DNA of 64,000 nucleotides from Brachionus plicatilis (taxonomy: Eukaryota; Rotifera; Eurotatoria; Ploima; Brachionidae). Positions 35,889-44,414 of the stretch are shown here, in pieces (the first letter of the stretch is position 1; each line of letters begins with the position of its first letter). The DNA is taken from positions 2,604,457 to 2,668,456 of the forward strand of contig QEOQ01000508.1 of NCBI GenBank assembly GCA_010279815.1, read 5' to 3'. Under the pieces are notes generated by a model. That model made no database searches. It was not told where the DNA came from and worked only from the letters and a program-made list of their open reading frames with translations. Position numbers and translations under genes: made by a program.

Positions 35889-36239
35889 TCAATTTTTAAA
35901 ATCTAAGGTGATTTTTAATTTTTTTGCGAAACTAAATTTCCTTAATTAATATTTGAAATTACGATAATAATAAGTTTTAAAACTTTTCTGATTATTCAAG
36001 TTTCCCTTAAGTTTTTCGTCCATATTAAGGATATTTTCTTTTTTCATCAAGTGGACTCACTAGTTTTGAAAATATCACAAAATATAACTTTTTCACTTAG
36101 ATTTTTTTATTATTTTTTATTACTACTTTTTGAAAATGTTACATTGTTTTTTATATTGATATCTCACAGAAAAAAAATAAGCAAAATAAAACCTATTGAA
36201 ATGCTTTTTGAAGTTTTTTTCACGAAACGATAAAATATG

Positions 36240-36300
36240 AAGCTATTGTATAACCTTGTATACGTGGGTTAAAACCCTAGTTTCCGCAAGCTAATTTAAA
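36240..36300 (+). repeat. Short dispersed motif around GGGTTAAAACCCTAGTT
   Basis: CCTTGTATACGTGGGTTAAA and ACCCTAGTTTCCGC resemble 39688-39735, which has CCCTTGTATAAG and then GGGTTAAAACCCTAGTTGCTG. The central word recalls a degenerate Pol III box B, so a decayed tRNA-derived SINE is possible, but no box A or cloverleaf is visible. Confidence 0.35.
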
Positions 36301-36584
36301 ATAAAAATAAAGAATTTAAATATTTTGAAATTTTTAATTTAAAAAAGATGATTTTATAAATAATAGCGTATGCTAATTCAAAAACTAAAATTACTGATTT
36401 TTCACCAATTTTACTAGGTGGATATAAAATATGCTTTTCCTACAATTAGTTAATTAATTTAAAAATGGGAATTTATTTAAAAAATCAAGCTAGTTTTGCC
36501 AATATTTAATTAAATTTTAAAATAATTAATTTTTTATTTAACTTTTTAAATTTTTTTTGTTTATCCTTTGTCACTATATGAATC

Positions 36585-36783
36585 TGTTAAGACCCAAGTC
36601 TTGACATGTCTCTACTTATTATTTAATCTTGAATTAACTGCAGCTGAAGCACATGTTCTAGCTACTATATAAACCACTACCTCTTTTGTTATAATTTCGG
36701 ATTCCATTTAATAAACTATTAAATTTAATTGTTTTATTTATTTCTTGGCTTAAATCCCTAAAGTCCAAAACCGAGACTTTACA
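36585..36783 (+). repeat. 5' LTR (199 bp)
   Basis: The segment begins TGTTAAGACC and ends CTTTACA, giving the TG...CA ends with a short inverted TGT/ACA terminus. It contains a TATATAA box at 36666 and an AATAAA polyadenylation signal at 36710, in the right order for U3-R-U5. The primer-binding-like TGGTGCCCAGTGGGAGG begins three bases after the end (36786), as expected for a tRNA-primed element; I cannot name the tRNA. Confidence 0.75.
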
Positions 36784-36993
36784 TTTGGTGCCCAGTGGGA
36801 GGATTCTGCTATATATTTTAGTAGGATCCATTGAAGAGAACAAACGTATACACATACAAGAGATTATAATATTTTGCGATTTATTATATTCAGTCACGTG
36901 TTGCGACACGAGTGGATACAAAGAAACATTAAAAACTTTTCATATACAAAATTCAAACAAACAAAACACATCATGGAATCAAAATTTGATTAA

Positions 36994-37736
36994 ATGATGC
37001 GGAAACAACTATCCAATTTAATCGGATACATTTTTCGATCCGAATCAATACAAACTCAAAAGAACCCAATGCGAGATGCTAAAGATTTAACATATCAGAG
37101 TATTTTGTCCATTTTGGCTGAGAAGGTAGAGTACCAATTCTTACAGTACTGGCAATTAAACCAATCGGTTTTACTCGTTATTTCGATAGTGGCTTTAGTC
37201 TTCATACTTAAAGAGATCAAGTGGTTTAATGGTTCTGGATTAAGAAACACGTGGACATTTATCATTCCTCCAATTAGTTTGTTTAACAAATCAAAAACAC
37301 AATATCCATTGTCAGTACTAAATGTACCTGCAAACATGGAGAGTAATTTCCCTCAACAGGATGAGGTGTTGGAAAAAGATTTCCCAAAAAAGACACCACA
37401 AAAAACACAGGAAACAAAAATGGAGTACAACTCCGACAAACAACCACTAGATGTGTACACACAGATGCTAGGAATGACTGCGGTCATCAGTATCTCAATA
37501 GTGGTTGCATTAATAGTTTGGGTTTTTAGTAAATGGTCGCAATACGCTTTGTCAGCGATAACTGTTCCACCTAAAAAACTGTCTACAGGAATACAAACCC
37601 AATACCTATCGTTAAATAAAAACAGACCATACACACCAATAAGATTTAGCCTGCAGAAGCATTTTAAAAGAAACCCAATCAAGCGCCATGATAAAATGCA
37701 TTTTGTACTCAGACAATCAAAACAGAAAGAAAAAAA
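36994..37736 (+). CDS. First ORF of the LTR element, two-membrane-segment protein (partial)
   Basis: The reading frame opens at ATG 36994 (a second ATG follows directly) and stays open for 247 codons into the assembly gap. Hydrophobic segments lie at about residues 58-75 (VLLVISIVALVFILKEI) and 157-178 (LGMTAVISISIVVALIVWVF). Between them is a polar, Lys/Gln/Pro-rich linker (KKTPQKTQETK), and a basic tail (KRNPIKRHDKMHF) follows the second. The composition is not the AT noise of flanking DNA. Its place right after the primer site is that of gag, but I see no capsid or zinc-knuckle motif. It could be a divergent Gag, a displaced Env-like protein or an accessory protein. Confidence 0.5.
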
Positions 37737-38063
37737 NNNNNNNNNNNNNNNNNNNNNNNNNNNNNNNNNNNNNNNNNNNNNNNNNNNNNNNNNNNNNNNN
37801 NNNNNNNNNNNNNNNNNNNNNNNNNNNNNNNNNNNNNNNNNNNNNNNNNNNNNNNNNNNNNNNNNNNNNNNNNNNNNNNNNNNNNNNNNNNNNNNNNNNN
37901 NNNNNNNNNNNNNNNNNNNNNNNNNNNNNNNNNNNNNNNNNNNNNNNNNNNNNNNNNNNNNNNNNNNNNNNNNNNNNNNNNNNNNNNNNNNNNNNNNNNN
38001 NNNNNNNNNNNNNNNNNNNNNNNNNNNNNNNNNNNNNNNNNNNNNNNNNNNNNNNNNNNNNNN
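37737..38063. other. Assembly gap (327 N)
   Basis: All bases are N. It separates the plus-strand LTR element from the 3' end of a minus-strand LINE, so the true junction is unknown. Frames crossing it are meaningless. Confidence 0.98.
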
Positions 38064-39430
38064 CCGCGGCGGGCCACATTCCCGGCACACTGTGAAATAA
38101 AGCGTGCCGTTAACAAAAAAAAAAAGAAAGTGTTTACAATCGATTAAAAATAAAAAAATAAAAATGAGATTAAAGTCAAATAGAAGCAAATTGTAAAAAT
38201 TTAAAATAACAAAGTAAAAATCGTCTAATAAAACAATTGAAGAAAGTTTTAATTTTGCTACTCTAGGCATCATATCTCACCAATTGCGCTATTTTAGATG
38301 CTATTTCATCTCTCTGTTTTGAGTTAAAAATTTTAATTAGTTCGATCACTACGTGGTTGTTCTTACAGCTCGATCTTATCTCGGTTTTCAAAATATATTT
38401 GTCGACCGAGCAGAGTTCTTCTACTTTCAACTCGAGTTCGTTGAGTCCGTGTCTTTGGTGTTGCTCATCTATTTCGTTTAGTGGGTCATTTAGTTGAAGT
38501 GACATTGTGTTTTCGATGATCAATCGTGTGTAGTTGTTCTTTAATAAGTTAATGAGGAAGTCGTTCTTTAGGATCTGAATATGTTTTTTTGTTGGTTCTA
38601 TTTTTAGAGCAAAGAATAAGTTCGTTGTCCTGCACCTAGTTGGAATGCCAAGTATTGTCTTTACAATGTTGCCTTCTACCCTCTTAATTTTTATGATGTC
38701 CCTTTGTGTCAAATAAACGTTTTCTATTCCATAGAGTAGCACTGGTCGTATAAATGTTTTGTAGAGTTGACCTTTCATTGTTGGATGTAGGTTGTTGTCA
38801 AGCAAACCAAGTGACTTAATCTTCATCAGGGCGGCAGTTGCGGTTTTTTTCCTTTGTTCTAAATGTTTTACGTGTTTATTGTCGTCAGTGATTTCGACTC
38901 CTAGATACTTAAACTGTTCGACTTGCTTTATCTCGATATTATTTAGTTTTAATTTTTCTTGCCATAGATCTCTTCTCTGTTCAGTGGCTGATCTTTTGAT
39001 CTTTTTATTGAAAATCATGAGCGTCGTTTTTTCTGGATTATATGTTATTTCGTTTACTTCACCATACGATTGGGTGATATCGATTAGTTCTTGAAGACCC
39101 TTTTTTGTTGTACTTAGGAGGAGAACATCATCAGCATACACTATGATGTCAAGTTTTAGACTGTCAGAGATTTCTACGCCAGTTTGTGCTGATTCAACTT
39201 TCACAATGAGGTCGTCTACGTAAATAGAGAAAAGCTTGGGTGATATTGCTCCGCCTTGTCGGACTCCCAAAGTTGTTCTGAAGAGATTCGAAAATTCTCC
39301 ATCATTCTCTATTATCATTACCGAGCCATTGTAATAGTTAACTAGAGAGACTATTATGAATGGGTTGATTTTCATATCAATCAGCTTCGTCATTACATAA
39401 TATTCCAAATCATCCAAATATTTCTCAATT
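38064..39430 (-). mobile_element. 5'-truncated LINE with intact RT C-terminal ORF
   Basis: The minus-strand ORF is followed by about 200 bases of 3' UTR reaching the gap edge, where the sequence turns unusually GC-rich (CCGCGGCGGGCCACATTCCC on the plus strand). Upstream, homology stops at about 39430, just after RT motif A, the usual outcome of incomplete target-primed reverse transcription. The long open frame suggests a fairly recent copy. Confidence 0.8.
38263..39430 (-). CDS. Non-LTR reverse transcriptase, C-terminal part
   Basis: This open frame of about 388 codons lacks a start codon and is preceded by a stop. Reverse transcriptase motifs are GVRQGGAISPKLFSIYVDDL (the palm B region), IIVYADDVLLLS with the catalytic YADD, NEITYNPEKTTLMIFN, and KYLGVEITDD of the thumb. 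The endonuclease and the fingers, including the motif A aspartate, are missing through 5' truncation. The C-terminal part (RPVLLYGIENVYLTQRD, LGIPTRCRTTNLFFALKI) is the usual LINE tail. The protein alone would be inactive. Confidence 0.88.
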
Positions 39431-40510
39431 CAAAAAAAGACTTTTCTAATTGTACAACCTAAACATTCTTCTCTGGCTCAAAAAATTGTTCAAAATCGAC
39501 TTAAACTTTTATCTGCTGATTTTATCAGTTATGCAAATTTAGGAGAAAAAATTTTTTTTAGTTATTTTAGTTAAAAAATAAAAAAGCGCCATTAAAAATG
39601 TTAAAATTGGAAAAAAAAAAGATTTTTTTTGTCTGTAGAACAATGACTTAATTTTGTAAAAAAACTTTAAGCATTTTTTAGTACCGTATTCCCTTGTATA
39701 AGGATGTCTGGGTTAAAACCCTAGTTGCTGTAAATGGTCCATGCACTCGCATAGACCTCACCATGTTTAATTTTTTTATTTTAAAAATGTTTGCGCTTTT
39801 AATCCACCCTTTTCTAAAACCTGCGTTAATAAAAGAGTTTTTCCTTAAAAAAAACAGTGTTTAATAATGTACTAATAGCTTAATTTTTTTATAAAAATGA
39901 AATAGGAGCATGTCCTTTAGGATGTTATCTTAACCTTTGGGTTTGGAATTCGAATTCAATTCAACTTAGGATTACTTACAGATTTGAAGGTTATCAATTC
40001 TCTGTATATTAACTCAATTACTACCTGAATGATAAATCAATATGGTATATAGATTGATCGGTTACTTAGAAATTTAGAATTTATTCTTTCAAAACAAATT
40101 TTTTATGCTGTGTCAAATTTTCATATTCTTTATTAATTTTATTTTATACAATACACAAAAAATTTTATTTTTATTTTTTTACTTCTCCTTAAAGGAGTTT
40201 AATTCAATTCAATAAATAAATATTCTTTATTAACACATTTTATTCTTTATTTTTTAAGCTAAAATTTTTTTAAATTTTTCTATAAAAAATTGTATTCATC
40301 AAAAAGCGTTGTCCCTTTAAATCTTTTTCCTTTTTTTTTTTAAATTTTAACTAATTTTGATGAGTTAAATTAGATGAGTATTTATTAAAATAGCGCTATC
40401 AGAAAATTTTTACCTTTAAAAAATTAAAATTCGGAACATTTTCAATTAAAAATGAAGATCTGAAAATAATTGATTACTGACATTTTTCTCAGAGTCTAAA
40501 TGTGTTAAGG
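39431..40510. other. Intergenic with a LINE 3' tail
   Basis: The block 39688-39735 repeats the GGGTTAAAACCCTAGTT motif of 36270. At 40183-40232 ACTTCTCCTTAAAGGAGTTT followed by AATAAATAAATA on the plus strand is the same LINE 3' tail type seen at 59605 and, inverted, at 8290. No protein piece precedes it, so it is a very short 5'-truncated insertion. Confidence 0.5.
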
Positions 40511-40571
40511 ATTCTTCTCAAATATTTTAAATGAAGATTAATTAATTTTTTAATTGAGTCAAAAACGATTC

Positions 40572-41323
40572 GGGTCTATTGCGTTATGTGATCACTGGTT
40601 CACATAAAAGGTGAACCAACTAACCCAACCTAAATAGGTGATCTGTTGTGTTCACTTTTTAGGTGAACCAAAAATATGTGTACAAAAAAAATTATTTCGA
40701 AAATCAAAATTTATTTTTTAAATTTTTTTGAATTATAGGTGAGCCAAAAAAAAAATAAGTGAACCAAAAAAAAATTTTTTTATTGAGTCTTATGCTTGAC
40801 AGTAATGTGTCTCTTGAGACCATTTTTTTCAAAATAATTTCCACAAAAATCACATTTTATATAATCTTTTTTGTTATTTAAAGTTATTTTTACAATTTCT
40901 TCTGTAGATGAAGAAAATTTATTCTCATAAGTTTTTTTTTCAATAGTTAAAGCCTGACGCTTAACATCAGATATTTTGACATTTTTCAAACTTTCATCTA
41001 ATTTCTCAATTATATCTTCTCTAGAAGTTAAATAACGAGTATTTGATTTACTAGTACACATTTTGTTCAACACAAGACCTTCTTCTCTATTTTCTTCTTC
41101 TCTATTATCTCCATCAGTTTCAGTTACTTTTTATTTTAGGTGATCACTTTTTATTTTAGGTGAACACTATTTAATTTAGGTGATCATTTTGAGAAAAATT
41201 TTAATTAATTAGTACACATATTTTTGGTTCACCTAAAAATTGAACACAACTGATCACCTATTTAGGTTGGGTAAGTTGGTTCACCTTTTATGTGAACCAG
41301 TGATCACATAACGCAATAGACCC
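40572..41323. mobile_element. 752-bp DNA transposon, 112-bp TIRs, 8-bp TSD
   Basis: It begins GGGTCTATTGCGTTATGTGA and ends with the reverse complement. The TIRs 40572-40683 and 41212-41323 differ at only about three positions. The flanks are the 8-bp direct repeat AACGATTC at 40564-40571 and 41324-41331, and the empty site exists at 33348-33355. An 8-bp duplication fits hAT, P or Merlin elements, but the GGGTC start is not the usual hAT CAG. TIRs and subterminal parts are packed with GGTGAACC, GGTTCAC and GGTGATCA words. It carries one small zinc-finger ORF and no transposase core, so it is probably non-autonomous. Confidence 0.92.
40780..41064 (-). CDS. Small zinc-finger protein inside the transposon
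   Basis: From ATG at 41064 the frame encodes 94 residues. It is a charged Lys/Glu-rich N-terminal region (residues about 10-70, probably helical: REDIIEKLDESLKNVKISDV), then a C-terminal finger IKCDFCGNYFEKNGLKRH followed by ITVKH. The spacing is C-x2-C-x11-H-x4-H, close to C2H2 and BED-type fingers. The open frame continues upstream of the ATG to a stop without another Met (GDNREEENREEG). It may be the DNA-binding remnant of a transposase or a separate accessory protein. Expression is not shown. Confidence 0.6.
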   Translation of the reverse strand, partial: KMCTSKSNTRYLTSREDIIEKLDESLKNVKISDVKRQALTIEKKTYENKFSSSTEEIVKITLNNKKDYIKCDFCGNYFEKNGLKRHITVKHKTQ

Positions 41324-41382
41324 AACGATTCGTTTACTCTAATAAGAAAAATATATAATTTTTAGTTAGTGCGCAAATATCG

Positions 41383-41770
41383 AATTGAGTGAGAGATATG
41401 TTGGGACAGGACTGAGTCATTCTATTCCATTGGTTGAAAGACTGGTGAAGGAATACAAAGAAGGTTTCGAATCAAGACATATTGAATACCCAACTCCATT
41501 GTGTAATTGCTACCTTACTATTTCTTCTTATTTTCCTGAAAACTTCCTGAAACTTGAACTATGCAAACATGTGCCAATCTTTATGTAACAATCTTTTACA
41601 ATTTATGTCTTTTCAACTTTCATTTTTTTAGCTTATTTACTTTGTTTTGATTCTTTTTTTTATCTTATCTTATTAACTTTATTTTTTTTTTATTTTACAT
41701 TTTAACTTATTTTGAAGGAGCTTTAGCTCGGTACAGAAAACAAATAAATAAAATAAAAAAATAAATAAAG
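41383..41770 (+). mobile_element. 5'-truncated LINE 3' end
   Basis: A frame of 66 codons (LSERYVGTGLSHSIPLVERL, then VKEYKEGFESRHIEYPTPL) stops at 41588 and looks like the very C-terminus of a LINE ORF. The 3' UTR ends GAAGGAGCTTTAGCTCGGTA, CAGAAAAC and a run of AAATAAATAAA. The same tail ends the relic at 3895-4715 (minus) and resembles the tail at 59735. The insertion begins exactly where the upstream repeat (40511-41382) stops. Confidence 0.65.
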
Positions 41771-42300
41771 TCAAACTATCATGTATTAAATTTAAATTTT
41801 AATAAAATTTTAATTCCAAATCTAATTTTTTACTAGTAAAAGCTAACATAACAGAACAAATTAAATATTTTTATCTAAACCTTTATTTAATCATCAAAAT
41901 TAAAATTCAAATTTAATTTATTCCAAGTTATAATTTAAAAATGAGATACTTTACAACCTAAAGGTCGAAAATTTAGAAAAGGAATCATTGAAAGCTGATT
42001 TTATATTCTCACAACAAAAAATATGCTGAGTCTCTTAATTGTTAAAAATACCTAATTAACGATCAGACCTTAAAGTTACCCAAGATAATGGTTATATACT
42101 TCAAATAACTATAAAGATACGAACGTAACCAGTTAAAAACCTCAAATCAAATGATTACTACCGATGAAGAAATAATTTATTTAAATATTTTAAGAAAAAA
42201 ATATTTCAAGAATTAGAAAATTTCAATGTTTTGACAATTTTTGGCATAATCCCTCACACAAAAATGCCTGGAAAACCACAAATGCAAAAGAGAAACCTTT
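41771..42300. other. Intergenic, nothing recognised
   Basis: AT-rich sequence without coding frames or matched repeats. Its right edge supplies the GATTTATG target copy of the next element. Confidence 0.4.
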
Positions 42301-42308
42301 GATTTATG

Positions 42309-42742
42309 TAATGTTGGCAATCGATTATCAATTATCGATTCAATAATCGACTAACTTTAAATCGACTAATTTTCTTTAGTCGATTATTATTTTAGTCGAC
42401 TATTAAATCGAATAATTTTTTCTTTAAATTATTCGATATAAAACTTCTAATTTATCTCGAAATTAAAAGTTAGGAAAGCAAAAATGTTTTTTTTATGAAA
42501 AAGGTTTATTCAATTAATGGTATTTTTTATTTTTTATTTTGCTTTAAATCTTAAATTTTAAATCAATTTAAAAACCTTTTTTATTAAAAAAATAATATTT
42601 TTTGCTTTTCTAACTTTTAATTTCGAGATAAATTAGAAGTATTATAGTCATCTAGAAAAAATTTTTCGATTTAATAGTCGACTAAAAATAATTAGTCGAT
42701 TTATGAATTTTGTCAATGAATTGGAGTCGATTACCAACACTA
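42309..42742. mobile_element. hAT-type foldback MITE (434 bp) with perfect 8-bp TSD
   Basis: The ends read TAATGTTGGCAATCGATTA on the left and, complemented, TAGTGTTGGTAATCGACT on the right, the TAGTGTTGG-type terminus of hAT elements. The arms fold back for about 190 bases (shared CTTCTAATTTATCTCGAAAT and TTAAAAGTTAG). The 8-bp direct repeat GATTTATG flanks it exactly (42301-42308 and 42743-42750). It is rich in ATCGATT/AGTCGACT words and has no ORF. Confidence 0.9.
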
Positions 42743-42750
42743 GATTTATG

Positions 42751-43738
42751 TTTATTCTTCTGAAGCTAGGTTATTATTTGAAAAATTAGTTGAAAATATT
42801 AGTTAAATCCTTAATGTCTTAATTACGATTCTTAATTTGAAAACATGCTGAAATCTTTAATCATGAGAAATTGTTAGTCATAACATAATTTTCATTAACT
42901 ATAATTTGATACAAATTAAAACATTTATTTTAAATTTATCCTTTCAAAAACGAACAAACTTAATCATACTCAATTTAAGTACTCTGATTATCTATTATAA
43001 TTTTATTCATTTAAACTTAGAATTTCAAAATTTTTGATTCTATTTTGAAATATGTATTAGGCATATTTGAGCTTCATAATTTGTAAAATGTGTTAATTTC
43101 TTTAATTTAAATATTTGTTCCTATAAATGAATTTTTTTTCGGTTTTCAAAATTCCAATAAAGACATGAAATTAAAATGAAAATCAAATATTTAAAAAAAA
43201 TATTAAAAAACATTTTGAACCAGAAAGGAGGCCGAAGTTTTTTGTTTTTTGTATCACGAAATAATACTTTTAAGGTTGGAGAATTATTTAATTTAGAGCA
43301 ATGAAATTATTTCGATGACCGAAATTGTTATTTCAAATAATAAATATCAATAAAATTTTAATTTATTTTTTAAATTTGGTGGTAATTAGAGCTTAAATTT
43401 TTTTCTAAACTTAATATCTCAAATGAATTTAAGATTAAAACAAATACCTTGAGAATTATTGTTTCGTGGAAAAGTGAACTTCCGTATTGTTACCATGAGT
43501 AACTAAAAAAAACAACACTTTAAATTAAGATAAAACAAGAAGAAAAATGAAAAAAATTTGAAATTCCTAAACTTTATTATTTAAATTTGTATTCGATTTT
43601 GGAGAATAAATTTAAAGTTAATTTAAATATTTTTCAAAGCAATAAAATTTTATATTCTCTGAGTCATTTTAAAAATTATTCTAATATCTCATTGTAATCA
43701 ACAACAAAAAATTAAATTCACTTGTTTAAAGTTAGATT
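42751..43738. other. Intergenic upstream of the calcium sensor gene
   Basis: AT-rich sequence without a gene or recognised element. It must contain the promoter of the gene at 43739. Confidence 0.4.
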
Positions 43739-44361
43739 ATGGGGCACAAAAATTGTAGACAACTTCGCGTAGAGCCCGACGAGTCTCAGCTTAAAGAAAT
43801 CTCAATCAGAACCGGTTTGTCCAAAGAACAATTGTTTTTAATGCATCAGGAATTTGTGAAAGACTGTCCCAATGGTCGATTAAGTCAGAAAATGTTCACC
43901 AAAATGTACAATCAATTCTACACGAATGGAAATGCCAAAAAATTTTGTAAATTATGCTTCATGGCTTACGATAGGGACAAAAATGGCTACATTGATTTTT
44001 ATGAGTACGCCAGTGTAATGGGAATTTTGCTGAATGGTGATATCAAGGACAAGCTTAAACTAGCCTTCAATATCTACGACTGCAATGATGATGGTCACAT
44101 TGAAAAAAAAGAAGCGGAAAAAATTGTTCAAGTAAGCTTAATAGGGATTTTTTCTGGTCACAAATTATCTTTTTTTCCAAGTCAATTTTTGAAATGTACG
44201 GAGAAAGCCTTCCGAGCAAAGCAATCAACAACGAGGCTTTGCGGCTAATGCAAAAATTTGACTCTGATAAAAATGGCTTGATAACAGAAAAGGAATTTAT
44301 TGAAGGATGCTTGAGGGATGACGATTTAAAGCGAATTTTTGTTCCTCTATTCAACACTTAA
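43739..44361 (+). CDS. Neuronal calcium sensor (recoverin/VILIP-like) EF-hand protein
   Basis: Neuronal calcium sensors are N-myristoylated EF-hand proteins that move to membranes on binding calcium. Two exons, 43739-44131 and 44182-44361, join in phase 0 to give 190 residues, the usual family length. MGHKNC at the N-terminus offers Gly2 for myristoylation. EF-hand 1 is degenerate with CPNGRLS (residues 43-49), as is typical. EF-2 is DRDKNGYIDFYE (78-89), EF-3 DCNDDGHIEKKE (114-125) and EF-4 DSDKNGLITEKE (158-169), all with good calcium ligands. The intron is 50 bases. Without the second exon the frame reads into intronic sequence. AATAAA at 44409 follows the stop by 48 bases. Which subfamily it belongs to cannot be decided by eye. 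Confidence 0.92.
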
Positions 44362-44408
44362 AAGCTGGGAAAAGTTTGTCACATAAAGAATCTCCACTAT
44401 TTACAATC

Positions 44409-44414
44409 AAATAA
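44409..44414 (+). terminator. Putative polyadenylation signal of the calcium sensor gene
   Basis: AATAAA lies 48 bases beyond the stop codon, a usual distance. Confidence 0.5.

Larger units (their letters stand above)
36585..37736 (+). mobile_element. LTR retrotransposon, 5' part, cut by assembly gap
   Basis: The 5' LTR, a primer-binding-site-like sequence and the first ORF are present; the element then runs into the N gap at 37737. No gag-pol core, integrase or 3' LTR is visible in the window, and the LTR sequence is not seen again. The DNA beyond the gap is a minus-strand LINE, so the rest of the element is either missing from the assembly or truncated by that junction. Confidence 0.75.
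40511..41382 (+). repeat. 115-bp upstream repeat, copy split by a transposon
   Basis: Bases 40511-40571 plus 41332-41382, with the transposon and one target copy removed, reconstitute the same sequence as 33288-33402 with only a few differences. This is a direct filled-versus-empty site comparison. Confidence 0.8.

Noticed and set aside
36270..36290. tRNA-like box B word
   Set aside because: No cloverleaf or box A could be formed; no tRNA gene is supported anywhere in the window.
36785..36997. Possible leader ORF between the LTR and the first ORF
   Set aside because: It has no ATG, begins inside the primer-binding site and looks like untranslated leader.
37353..38273. Long open frames crossing the N gap, on both strands
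   Set aside because: They are open only because N codons cannot be stops; no real coding evidence spans the gap.
44132..44248. Read-through of the calcium sensor exon 1 into the following bases
   Set aside because: GTAAGC donor and TTCCAAG acceptor restore a perfect EF-hand 4; the read-through peptide is intronic.
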